DNA of 8,951 nt from an uncultured Coprococcus sp. (GCA_900557435.1 USSH01000082.1:1-8951), one strand, 5' to 3'; shown: positions 1 to 6,716, counted from the first letter of the stretch. Notes: generated by a model not told the origin, from the letters alone. Numbers and translations: made by a program.

Positions 1-249
1 TGCTATTGCAAACCGGCTGTTTGGCACATCCTGCCATGTGTAAATATCTACTATTCCGGGGATTTTTTTTGCTATGGAGACATTTATATCCTCCACAATG
101 GCATTCGCATGTGGACTGCGAAGCAGTTTCACAACAAGTGCATCACCGGGAGTGATATCATCCACATATACCGGTTTGCCAAGAAGTAACTGCATAGAAT
201 CTTTTTTTCTAACGGATTTATTAACTACATTATATTTTTTATGTTCCAT
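1..249 (-). CDS. Molybdopterin-binding subunit of a xanthine dehydrogenase/aldehyde oxidase family enzyme (N-terminus only, runs off window)
   Basis: Eighty-three codons are visible from an ATG at 249, open to the window edge. The translation contains GKPVYVDDI and LLRSPHANAIVEDI followed by KIPGIVDIYTWQDVP. This is the a/b-hammerhead domain that opens the large molybdenum subunit of the xanthine dehydrogenase family, whose full length is usually 700-800 residues. In the family this subunit holds the molybdopterin cytosine dinucleotide and hydroxylates the substrate (purines, nicotinate, aldehydes and others). The substrate cannot be told from this fragment. A GGGGTG ribosome binding site lies just upstream, and the start follows the 2Fe-2S gene stop by 12 bases, so it is the third gene of a leftward operon. 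The catalytic residues lie outside the window. Confidence 0.9.
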   Translation of the reverse strand, partial: MEHKKYNVVNKSVRKKDSMQLLLGKPVYVDDITPGDALVVKLLRSPHANAIVEDINVSIAKKIPGIVDIYTWQDVPNSRFAIA

Positions 250-261
250 GAGTTCACCCCT

Positions 262-732
262 TTACTGTCTGTCATCTGCAGGAATTCTACTGTCTAAGTA
301 ATTTCGGATTCCTCTCAGTTGTCCCTCATATCCGGAACATCTGCACAGATTTCCGGCAAGATATGCCCTGATCTCATCATCCGATGGGTCAGGATTTTCT
401 CTGAGAAGAGCTATTGTATTCATCACAAAACCCGGGTTGCAGAAACCACATTGATCAGCACCCTGATCAGCAATGAACCCGGCAAATTCTGCCGCCTCAT
501 CCTGAAGACCCTCAAGGGTCTGCACCTCGTGTCCATCTGCCCTGGCAGCAAGCATCGAACAGGAAAGGACAGGAGTCTGATCCATAAGCACTGTACACAG
601 GCCGCAATTGGACGTCTCACAGCCGCGTTTCACACTATAACAGCCATGATCACGCAGAAAATCTATAAGGAGCATATCAGGAGCTATATTTCCCGAGACG
701 AATTTCCCATTTAATTTAACTTTTATTTCCAC
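262..732 (-). CDS. 2Fe-2S iron-sulfur subunit of a molybdenum hydroxylase (XDH/CO dehydrogenase small-subunit family)
   Basis: This 156-residue protein has the normal length of the small subunit that passes electrons from the molybdenum centre to FAD. Both cluster sets are complete. The plant-ferredoxin-type cluster has Cys38, Cys43, Cys46 and Cys58 (GCETSNCGLC then C12 residues on). The helical C-terminal domain has Cys95 and Cys98 (QCGFCNPG) and Cys130 and Cys132 (LCRCSGY). The start is a GTG at 732, which overlaps the stop of the FAD subunit gene by 10 bases, and a strong GAGGAGGAG ribosome binding site sits at 738-746 on the complementary strand. It is translationally coupled as the second gene of the hydroxylase operon. 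The enzyme substrate is unknown, so no gene symbol is given. Confidence 0.95.
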   Translation of the reverse strand: MEIKVKLNGKFVSGNIAPDMLLIDFLRDHGCYSVKRGCETSNCGLCTVLMDQTPVLSCSMLAARADGHEVQTLEGLQDEAAEFAGFIADQGADQCGFCNPGFVMNTIALLRENPDPSDDEIRAYLAGNLCRCSGYEGQLRGIRNYLDSRIPADDRQ

Positions 733-1523
733 TGCTGCTCCTCCTCAATTTTTTTCAATAATCTCTGTCCAAGCACACGTATCAGACGGCTTCTGTATTC
801 TGCGCCAGCACGATGATTGCTTCCAACCGGAACCTTGTCAGAAACCCAATTGGCAAATGCTTTCTCTGTATCATCTGAAAGTCCCTCTGTGAGCAAGCCT
901 TCTTCATCCAGAAAAAGCATCGCCTTTCCAGGTCTTGCTCCTACAGCCAGACGATATTCACCATCCACGCATGAAGCTGAACAGGCAATGACAGGAAAAT
1001 CTGTTCTCTGATTGCGGACTGATGCATAAGCAAAAACCCCGGGAGTTTTCCTGATGATCAGATGTACAATCACGTCCCTGTCCTGCTTCATGTTGACAAA
1101 TTCCCTGAGAGGAATCATACCACCATGATAAAGCTCCACAAATGCATCCATAGCTAAAAAAACTGTCAGAATGTCCGAAAACCCGAAACGTCCCCATATG
1201 CTTCCGCCAATCGTTGCGAGATTCCGAAACTGAACTCCCACAATATCCTTCACCGCTTCGCATACTGCACCATGTGTATATTTATTTAATCCGTCATGCA
1301 GCTCTATCTGACGGAGTGATGTCATTGCACCAATAATAAATTCGTCATCTTTTTCCTCGATCGTATCAAGTCCCAGATCACACATATCTATGGCTGTCTG
1401 TATCAGGCGATCCTGCATTTTTGTCCAGAGCATTCCTCCGATAATACAGCTTCCCTTTTTCTGATTCAGTTCATATGCCTCATCAATACTTTGTGCGCGT
1501 ACATAATTCTGTATTGTTACCAT
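723..1523 (-). CDS. FAD-binding subunit of a molybdenum hydroxylase (XDH/CO dehydrogenase medium-subunit family)
   Basis: This 266-residue protein carries the flavin that accepts electrons from the 2Fe-2S subunit. The first FAD-binding loop is CIIGGMLW (residues 27-34), a variant of the usual AGGTDL. The second is NLATIGGSI (101-109), followed by the SDILTVFLAMDA helix typical of the family. The C-terminal region has RAGAEYRSRLIRVLGQRLL (239-257), matching the CO dehydrogenase flavoprotein C-terminal domain. The ATG at 1523 was chosen because AAAAGGAG lies 6 bases upstream and VTIQNYVRAQSIDEAYEL is the normal family N-terminus. An upstream in-frame ATG at 1559 would add 12 unlikely residues and lies in the promoter leader. 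It is the first gene of the leftward operon. Confidence 0.93.
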   Translation of the reverse strand: MVTIQNYVRAQSIDEAYELNQKKGSCIIGGMLWTKMQDRLIQTAIDMCDLGLDTIEEKDDEFIIGAMTSLRQIELHDGLNKYTHGAVCEAVKDIVGVQFRNLATIGGSIWGRFGFSDILTVFLAMDAFVELYHGGMIPLREFVNMKQDRDVIVHLIIRKTPGVFAYASVRNQRTDFPVIACSASCVDGEYRLAVGARPGKAMLFLDEEGLLTEGLSDDTEKAFANWVSDKVPVGSNHRAGAEYRSRLIRVLGQRLLKKIEEEQQWK

Positions 1524-1559
1524 AAATACTCCTTTTAACATATAAACATAATTTTTCAA

Positions 1560-1572
1560 AATATATTATATT
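1560..1572. promoter_or_regulatory. AT-rich dyad over the hydroxylase -10 element (possible operator)
   Basis: AATATA-T-TATATT is a perfect 6-bp dyad around one central base. It covers the -10 element (1565-1570, complementary strand) of the proposed hydroxylase promoter. The TATAT-containing half sites resemble the core of the E. coli ModE site, but ordinary AT richness could produce this by chance. Confidence 0.25.
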
Positions 1573-1593
1573 AAAACATCTTGTCTTTGAAAA
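1565..1593 (-). promoter_or_regulatory. Candidate sigma-A promoter of the hydroxylase operon
   Basis: Reading leftwards, TTTTCA (complement of 1588-1593) and a perfect TATAAT (complement of 1565-1570) are separated by 17 bases. Transcription would begin near 1558, about 35 bases before the FAD-subunit ATG at 1523. The -35 is weak, which fits a controlled promoter. It lies head-on over the transporter promoter. Confidence 0.5.
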
Positions 1594-1597
1594 GATG
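1577..1597. promoter_or_regulatory. Dyad between and within the divergent promoters (candidate operator)
   Basis: CATCTT (1577-1582) and AAGATG (1592-1597) form a 6-bp dyad with a 9-base spacer. It straddles the -35 of the rightward promoter and the -35 and spacer of the leftward promoter, so one bound protein could control both operons. The ModE-like protein encoded at 4589-4924 is the obvious candidate. A second short dyad, TACAA-N5-TTGTA, spans 1604-1618 over the rightward -10. Neither matches the E. coli ModE consensus closely. Confidence 0.35.
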
Positions 1598-1609
1598 CTT
1601 TGTTACAAT
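1581..1609 (+). promoter_or_regulatory. Candidate extended -10 sigma-A promoter of the transporter operon
   Basis: TTGTCT (1581-1586), a 17-base spacer, and TACAAT (1604-1609) preceded by TGT at 1601-1603 give a good -35, ideal spacing and an extended -10. Transcription would start near 1616 and leave a leader of about 37 bases before the lipoprotein ATG at 1653. Confidence 0.65.
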
Positions 1610-1652
1610 ACCGTTGTATTATTTCAAGAATAACGAGAGGAACATTGAATTC

Positions 1653-2786
1653 ATGAAAACGACTTTAAAAAAACATCTATCTATCATCCTTATCTGTACT
1701 ATGCTGGCAGTGCTTACAGCCTGTGGTACAGACAGTGCTACGACAACACAGAGTACTACGGAAAGCACCACAGCTGTTTCAGTATCAGAATCAGCTTCCA
1801 GTGAAGAGGCATCAGAAGAAATATCATCTGAAGAATTATCTTCCGAAGAATCTTCCACTGAAGCAGATGCTGAACAGACTGTCTACCCTGTAACAGTTAC
1901 CGACCAGGCCGGCCGTGAAGTTACAATTGATAAAGAGCCATCTTCTATCGTGAGCGGCTACTATATTTCTTCAAGCCTTTTGATCGCTCTTGGTCTCAAG
2001 GATAAGGTTGTCGGTATTGAAGCCAAAGCAGACAAGCGCCCTATTTATAAGCTTGCTGCACCAGAACTGACTGAGCTGCCGAATGTTGGAACTGCCAAAG
2101 AGTTCAACCTTGAGACATGTGCTGCTCTTTCACCTGATCTGGTTATTCTGCCAATGAAACTGAAGGATGCAGCCCAGAGCCTGACAGACCTCGGTATCAC
2201 AGTACTGCTCGTCAATCCTGAAAGTCAGGATCTTCTGACAGAAATGATCAACACCATAGCTACGGCAACTAACACCAATTCAGAAGCTGCAAAGCTGCTC
2301 GCATATATAGATTCTCAGAAGGATATGCTTACCTCAGCTCTGTCTGGCGTAGAACCTGAAAGTGTATACCTTGCCGGCAACTCATCATTCTTGTCTACTG
2401 CAGGTCCTTCTATGTATCAGTCAAGCATCATAGAGCTTGCCGGTGGAAAAAATGCAGCTGATTCTATCACAGACACCTACTGGGCCGAGATAAGCTATGA
2501 GCAGCTTCTTGCATGGGATCCTTCTTATATAATAATCGCATCTGATGCCGAATATACAGTAGATGACGTAATGAACGATCCAAACCTTGCAGAATGCACT
2601 GCTGTAAAAAACAGCCACGTATATGCTATTCCTGGAGATGTTGAGGCATTGGACAGCCCGGTACCTGCAGGAATCCTGGCATCTGTATGGCTTGCAGGGA
2701 TCCTTCATCCTGATCAGGTATCAGCTGACACATATACAACTGAAATGACAAATTATTATGAAACATTCTATGGAATCAACAACTAA
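1653..2786 (+). CDS. ABC transporter substrate-binding lipoprotein, class III (BtuF/FhuD/MolA-like fold), probable molybdate/tungstate binder
   Basis: This 377-residue protein begins with a lipoprotein signal peptide: positive KTTLKKH, a hydrophobic stretch, then the lipobox LTAC with Cys24 as the lipidated residue. A Ser/Glu/Thr-rich tether (about 25-75, with repeated SSEE units) precedes a periplasmic-binding domain opening with YPVTVTDQAGREVTI (78-92) and including ALSPDLVILP. This is the TroA-superfamily layout used for iron-siderophore, cobalamin and some oxyanion importers. The ATG at 1653 was preferred over 1581 because it gives a proper signal peptide. Its GAGAGG site is spaced rather widely (about 12 bases). 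Molybdate or tungstate as ligand is inferred from neighbouring ModE-like, MocA-like and hydroxylase genes, with H. influenzae MolA as a family precedent. A metal chelate or cobalamin remains possible. Confidence 0.85.
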   Translation: MKTTLKKHLSIILICTMLAVLTACGTDSATTTQSTTESTTAVSVSESASSEEASEEISSEELSSEESSTEADAEQTVYPVTVTDQAGREVTIDKEPSSIVSGYYISSSLLIALGLKDKVVGIEAKADKRPIYKLAAPELTELPNVGTAKEFNLETCAALSPDLVILPMKLKDAAQSLTDLGITVLLVNPESQDLLTEMINTIATATNTNSEAAKLLAYIDSQKDMLTSALSGVEPESVYLAGNSSFLSTAGPSMYQSSIIELAGGKNAADSITDTYWAEISYEQLLAWDPSYIIIASDAEYTVDDVMNDPNLAECTAVKNSHVYAIPGDVEALDSPVPAGILASVWLAGILHPDQVSADTYTTEMTNYYETFYGINN

Positions 2787-3771
2787 TAACAAGCGTAAAA
2801 ATAAAAACAAAGCAACAATAACTATTATACTGGGAGCTGTCATTCTGGCAGTTCTTAGTATATTTTCTTTTTTTGTCGGAAGATATCCTCTTACACTGAA
2901 TGGATTGCTGCAAGGTGATGACATGCAGTGGCGTGTATTTCTCACGCTTCGCGCAAGCCGCGGAATCATCGGCTGTATAGGAGGATTTGTTCTCGGCATA
3001 GCAGGATTTGTATATCAGACTGTCTTTAAGAACCCATTGGCTTCTCCAGACATCATAGGTGTATCCTCAGGTGCAAGCGCAGGTGCCGCATTTGGCATTC
3101 TGTTTTTGTCCGGAACAATGTCTGTAACCATATCTGCTTTTGCCGGAGCCATATGCTGTGTGATACTGGTTCTGCTTCTGTCATCGCTGACATATGAACG
3201 TGATGGAAAAAGCATAGTACTGGCAGGCATAGCAGTACACAGTCTTGCCCAGACCACTCTTGTGTGTCTGAAGCTGACTGCCGACCCTGAAAAACAATTA
3301 GCATCAATTGAATACTGGATCATGGGAAGTCTTAATGGCATAAGCATATATTCCATTGGTTCAAATGTAATACTGTGCGCTGTCTGCCTGCTGATAATCT
3401 TCCTATTGTACAGACAGATCATAATACTCTCCCTTGATGACGCAGAGGGCAAAATGCTCGGTGTGAATGTTAACCAGATGCGAATGCTGGTTCTTTTGAT
3501 CGCAACCCTGGCAACTTCAAGTGTGATCAGTATGACAGGACTTATCAGCTTTATCTCTCTGCTTGCTCCGCACGGAGCCAGAATGCTGCTCAAAAATAAC
3601 CGCTTATCAACTATGCTTCTGAGTGGTCTTATAGGTGGATGTCTTCTCACTTTCGGCGATATCCTTGCCCGCAGTGTATGTTCCACAGAACTGCCGGTCA
3701 GTATATTCACAAGTATAGTAGGAGCACCGTTTCTTATATATCTATGCATAAGGAGGAAACCTGTAAAATGA
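2758..3771 (+). CDS. FecCD/BtuC-type ABC transporter permease
   Basis: This 337-residue, strongly hydrophobic integral membrane protein is of the normal FecCD length, which usually has about 10 helices and works as a homodimer. Family signatures are present: RASRGIIGCIGGFVLG near the second helix, FKNPLASPDIIGVSSGASAGA in the middle of the first third, and GLISFISLLAPHGARMLL near the C-terminus, where the ATPase-coupling loop lies. The ATG at 2758 overlaps the binding-protein gene by 29 bases and has no clear ribosome binding site of its own, so it is probably translated by coupling. An ATG at 2770 in the same frame is an alternative start. The stop overlaps the ATPase start as ATGA. Confidence 0.9.
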   Translation: MKHSMESTTNNKRKNKNKATITIILGAVILAVLSIFSFFVGRYPLTLNGLLQGDDMQWRVFLTLRASRGIIGCIGGFVLGIAGFVYQTVFKNPLASPDIIGVSSGASAGAAFGILFLSGTMSVTISAFAGAICCVILVLLLSSLTYERDGKSIVLAGIAVHSLAQTTLVCLKLTADPEKQLASIEYWIMGSLNGISIYSIGSNVILCAVCLLIIFLLYRQIIILSLDDAEGKMLGVNVNQMRMLVLLIATLATSSVISMTGLISFISLLAPHGARMLLKNNRLSTMLLSGLIGGCLLTFGDILARSVCSTELPVSIFTSIVGAPFLIYLCIRRKPVK

Positions 3772-4592
3772 GTATATTAAACATATGCGATCTGTCAGCT
3801 GGCTACCACCACAGCAGCCGCACCAACACCACAGATGTGCAAAATGTGATAAATAATATCAACTTTTCTGCAGAAGAAGGTACAATTGTTGGTATACTTG
3901 GCGAGAATGGCTGTGGTAAAACAACCCTTATCAAAGCAATCGCCAATTTGATTCCGCATAGTGGCTGCTGCGAATTAGATAATCTCCAGCTGGAACATAT
4001 GCCTCACAAAAAACTAGCACAGCTATGTGGATATATTCCTCAAAAAAGCGGCATATCCATAGACATATCTCTCTTAGATGTTGTCATGATGGGATTTAAC
4101 CCAGAGCTTAAGCTTCTTCAACCCCCTACTGATGCCATGAAAGAAAAAGCTCATGAAGTTCTTGCAATGGTCGGACTTGATTCACGGATAAACGATAATT
4201 TCCAGACATTGAGCGAGGGGCAAAAACAGCTTGCCCTGCTGGCACGTACATTTGTGACAAAACGGAAGCTTTTACTCCTGGACGAACCGGAAAGTGCGCT
4301 GGACTTCAGGCTGCGCTACCAGATCATGAAACTTCTGTGCAGCTATGTTGAACAAAACCACGCGGTGTCTCTGGTAACGCTTCACGATTCATCACTTGCA
4401 TTAAATTACTGCAACACGCTTCTGGTTTTATCTGAATCCAAGCTGATCGGTGAAATATATCCCGATAAAACACCCATTGAGGAAATGGAAATGCTTCTGT
4501 CCAAAGTTTATGGTACAATCAGTATCAGGGAACTTTGCAACCGTCAGGGAAAGCGCCAGCTTGTCATGATGAAGGAGGATGATATGCATTGA
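3768..4592 (+). CDS. ABC transporter ATP-binding protein (FepC/BtuD/MolC-like)
   Basis: This 274-residue cytoplasmic ATPase energises the permease. All motifs are intact: Walker A GENGCGKTT (45-53), Q-loop Gln92 in YIPQK, signature LSEGQ (148-152), Walker B LLLLDE (168-173) followed by PESALD, and switch His206 in TLHD. LSEGQ is a common variant of LSGGQ in this subfamily. The ATG at 3768 has an AGGAGG at 3751-3756 and overlaps the permease stop (ATGA), so the longer in-frame extension upstream is not real. The last bases overlap the next gene (TTGA). It is the third gene of the transport operon. Confidence 0.95.
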   Translation: MSILNICDLSAGYHHSSRTNTTDVQNVINNINFSAEEGTIVGILGENGCGKTTLIKAIANLIPHSGCCELDNLQLEHMPHKKLAQLCGYIPQKSGISIDISLLDVVMMGFNPELKLLQPPTDAMKEKAHEVLAMVGLDSRINDNFQTLSEGQKQLALLARTFVTKRKLLLLDEPESALDFRLRYQIMKLLCSYVEQNHAVSLVTLHDSSLALNYCNTLLVLSESKLIGEIYPDKTPIEEMEMLLSKVYGTISIRELCNRQGKRQLVMMKEDDMH

Positions 4593-4924
4593 GAGCTGCT
4601 ATTAAAATAACATTTTTTGATGATAATGATGAGAAATTCTTTGGTGAAGGTCCATATCGCCTGCTTTTGGCTATAGAAGAAACCGGTTCTCTCCGCTCCG
4701 CGTCCAAGTCCATGGGACTTGCCTACAGTAAAGCATTCCGCATGATAAAAAATGCTGAAGAGGCGCTGGGATTTTCACTTACAAGCCGCCAAGCAGGCGG
4801 CAGATCAGGTGGTGGAAGCACGATAACACCAGAGGGAAAGGAATGGCTGAAAAAATATGAACAATACAGAGAAGCCTGTATTCAGGCCGGAAGCCAATTG
4901 TATATGGAGATCTTTTCTGACTAG
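4589..4924 (+). CDS. ModE-like winged-helix molybdenum regulator, DNA-binding domain only
   Basis: This 111-residue protein matches the N-terminal LysR-type helix-turn-helix domain of ModE: FGEGPYRLLLAIEETGSLR followed by SASKSMGLAYSKAFRMI (roughly 18-54), then EEALGF, a Gly-rich wing (RQAGGRSGGGS) and TPEGKEWL. It lacks the C-terminal Mop/TOBE domains with which E. coli ModE binds molybdate, so it may sense the metal in another way or need a partner. The start is TTG at 4589, supported by AAGGAGG at 4572-4578 and a 4-base overlap with the ATPase stop; no in-frame ATG is suitably placed. It probably controls the divergent promoters near 1565-1610, which is an inference from location. Confidence 0.85.
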   Translation: MRAAIKITFFDDNDEKFFGEGPYRLLLAIEETGSLRSASKSMGLAYSKAFRMIKNAEEALGFSLTSRQAGGRSGGGSTITPEGKEWLKKYEQYREACIQAGSQLYMEIFSD

Positions 4925-5939
4925 TCAAAAGAAACATATAGTTATTACCGGTGACAGGAAAAGTGGCAAATCAACACTCCTATCTTCACTTTTTGACGGG
5001 CAAATGCCTGGAATTACATCATGGGCCGTCCCAAAAGAAGGCGTGTACATGAAAAATAACTCTAGCGATGAAGTTGTACGTATCGGCAGATTCTGCTCTG
5101 ATGCCACAGGTTGCGAGAACCTCATGCAGCCCATTAAAGATGCCTTTAACAGCACATGTATTGCTTTTTTAGAAAGCCTAGCAGACACAACAGCTCCATG
5201 GATTACTGTAGACGAAATTGGATATCTTGAAAACACATCATGCGATTATCAAAAAGCTTTCGAAAGACTCATGAATAAAAAGCGGATTATTATGGTTGTT
5301 CGAAAACAGGATCTCTCATTTCTAAACTGGCTGTGCAGCCATAAAGATGTGTTCCTTGTTGACCTTGACAGACCATTTGGCAATTCCGGATGTATCATCA
5401 TGGCTTCAGGGCAGGGAAAACGCTTTGGCAGCAATAAGCTCATGGCTGAATATCACGGACAGCCGCTCATAAAGTGGATACTTGATATAACAAAAGATTT
5501 GTTTGCCAGACGACTTGTTGTCACCATACATCAGGATATTGAAAAGCTTTGCACAGAATATAGTATACCGGTAATCCTTCACTCCTCACCATATCGGAAT
5601 GATATGATCCGTCTTGGACTGGATACAATTGGTTCCTATATTGACCGCTGTGCTTTTATTCCTTCCGATCAGCCACTCATAAAGACGGAATCTATAGCAT
5701 CACTATTATTATGTGCCCAAAGTGAGCCATCATATATATGGAGAACGTGTTATGACAAAACTCCAGGATCACCTGTGATATTTCCAAAAGAATATTTTGA
5801 TGAGCTTATGTCTCTCCCACAGGGAAAAGGCGGGAATGTCGTTGTCCACAGTCACGAATCTCAGGTAAGGCAGCTACCCGTCACCAACAAAACTGAATTG
5901 ATGGACATTGACACACCAGCAGATATGGCGCGGCTGTAG
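4857..5939 (+). CDS. Fusion of a THEP1-like P-loop NTPase with a MocA-like molybdopterin nucleotidyltransferase
   Basis: Two domains sit in one 360-residue frame. Residues about 27-170 form a P-loop NTPase: Walker A GDRKSGKS (33 area), Walker B WITVDEIGYLE (115-125), resembling the THEP1/NTPase_1 family. After a short linker (RPFG), residues 178-360 form a MobA/MocA-type transferase: ASGQGKRFGSNK (183-194, canonical AAGxSxRMGxxK), PSDQPL (269-274), GSPVIFP and DIDTPAD (350-356). MocA adds CMP to molybdopterin to make the dinucleotide needed by the hydroxylase family, which fits the divergent enzyme genes. The NTPase role is unknown. The start is uncertain: ATG at 4857 lies inside the ModE-like gene and lacks a clear ribosome binding site, whereas a CTG at 4917 has GGAG at 4906-4909 and would begin just before the Walker domain, overlapping the preceding stop by 8 bases. 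Confidence 0.85.
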   Translation: MNNTEKPVFRPEANCIWRSFLTSQKKHIVITGDRKSGKSTLLSSLFDGQMPGITSWAVPKEGVYMKNNSSDEVVRIGRFCSDATGCENLMQPIKDAFNSTCIAFLESLADTTAPWITVDEIGYLENTSCDYQKAFERLMNKKRIIMVVRKQDLSFLNWLCSHKDVFLVDLDRPFGNSGCIIMASGQGKRFGSNKLMAEYHGQPLIKWILDITKDLFARRLVVTIHQDIEKLCTEYSIPVILHSSPYRNDMIRLGLDTIGSYIDRCAFIPSDQPLIKTESIASLLLCAQSEPSYIWRTCYDKTPGSPVIFPKEYFDELMSLPQGKGGNVVVHSHESQVRQLPVTNKTELMDIDTPADMARL

Positions 5940-6020
5940 GGACGTTCCTTCTGTCACCAAGAGTGTCCCCCTGTCTTATTCGTTACAGGGGGACACTCTT
6001 GGTGACAGAAGGAACGTCCC
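5939..6020. repeat. Perfect 36-bp inverted repeat with 10-base loop (REP/BIME-like element; may also terminate transcription)
   Basis: The left arm is 5939-5974 and the right arm 5985-6020. They are exact reverse complements and enclose cttattcgtt. Each arm begins GGGACGTTCC and contains GTGTCCCCC, so each arm could also fold by itself through GGGAC/GTCCC pairing, like two REP units head to head. The element overlaps the last base of the nucleotidyltransferase stop codon and ends 3 bases before the stop of the convergent gene. There is no U-tract on either side, so a terminator role would rest on the hairpin alone. It resembles the GGGGACGTTCC-type palindromes scattered in clostridial genomes and linked to IS200-like REP transposases; that link is from memory. 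Confidence 0.9.
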
Positions 6021-6023
6021 CGA

Positions 6024-6716
6024 TTATTCTTGGATTTGACTCAAATCAAATGCACCGTTCTCAATCAACTTCAAAATTGTGTCTACCAAGTTGTTTTTTA
6101 CAGTTTCACTTTCATTTTCAACGCCAGAATACTCTACATAAATAGTGTTCTCTCCCATATCAAAGGTTGCATAATATATTACGGTTTTGATACCTTGACT
6201 ATTTGACTTTGTTACGAAATATCCTGCATTGATATCAACGCCGTCTACACTTGAAGTGATTGTATTTCCATCAATGATAGTATCTAATAGATTTACACCC
6301 TGTTTAGATACTACCATTCTTGTATCACCAATTTTTCCCTCAAGACCCAGAATATTATGATTGTCAGCATCAAAGTAAGCATCTGCGGTAACAGGCAAGT
6401 CTGCAAAAAGCATTTCAATCTCAACATCGCTCAAGGGTCTTGTTGTTACATTTAAGTTAATTGAAGATTGTGATAAGTCATTTTTAACAAAAGTAATTGT
6501 TTCTCCACCATCCAGCGTGGCAATATCGTTTTTTGTACCAAACAGATTGCTTTGATAAACTCCCACTCCAATCACAGCAACGAGTACGAAGCAAGCAGCA
6601 ACAGACACCCATTTTTGCCGATTAGTTATTTTACTTGTTTTTTTCATAGGTTCAGCCTCCTTAATATACTGATTATCGACATTTCCCAATGCCCTTAAAA
6701 GTTTCTTTTCTTTCAT
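6024..6716 (-). CDS. Single-pass membrane protein, probable anti-sigma factor partner of the ECF sigma
   Basis: This 230-residue protein has a short cytoplasmic N-terminus containing LLRALGNVDNQYIKEAEP, a stretch familiar from proteins encoded next to clostridial ECF sigma genes. One transmembrane helix follows at about 36-54 (WVSVAACFVLVAVIGVGVY). The remaining ~175 residues are an outside, largely polar domain. No zinc-binding anti-sigma motif is visible, so the anti-sigma role is inferred from topology and from the 4-base ATGA overlap with the sigma gene. The external domain might sense an envelope signal. It has no recognisable catalytic motif. The gene ends 3 bases from the large inverted repeat and is convergent with the nucleotidyltransferase gene. 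Confidence 0.75.
   Translation of the reverse strand: MKEKKLLRALGNVDNQYIKEAEPMKKTSKITNRQKWVSVAACFVLVAVIGVGVYQSNLFGTKNDIATLDGGETITFVKNDLSQSSINLNVTTRPLSDVEIEMLFADLPVTADAYFDADNHNILGLEGKIGDTRMVVSKQGVNLLDTIIDGNTITSSVDGVDINAGYFVTKSNSQGIKTVIYYATFDMGENTIYVEYSGVENESETVKNNLVDTILKLIENGAFDLSQIQE

Noticed and set aside
319..714. Open frame on the + strand opposite the 2Fe-2S gene
   Set aside because: The opposite strand encodes a complete 2Fe-2S subunit with all eight cysteines.
1581..1652. N-terminal extension of the binding lipoprotein from an ATG at 1581
   Set aside because: It lies across the proposed promoter and would bury the signal peptide and lipobox, which begin properly at 1653.
3015..3749. 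Long open frame on the complementary strand of the permease gene
   Set aside because: It has no family features and lies opposite a well-supported permease, so it is an antisense by-product.
3639..3767. Extension of the ATPase frame into the permease gene
   Set aside because: The ATPase family start, AGGAGG and the ATGA overlap all point to 3768; the extra 43 residues have no family similarity.
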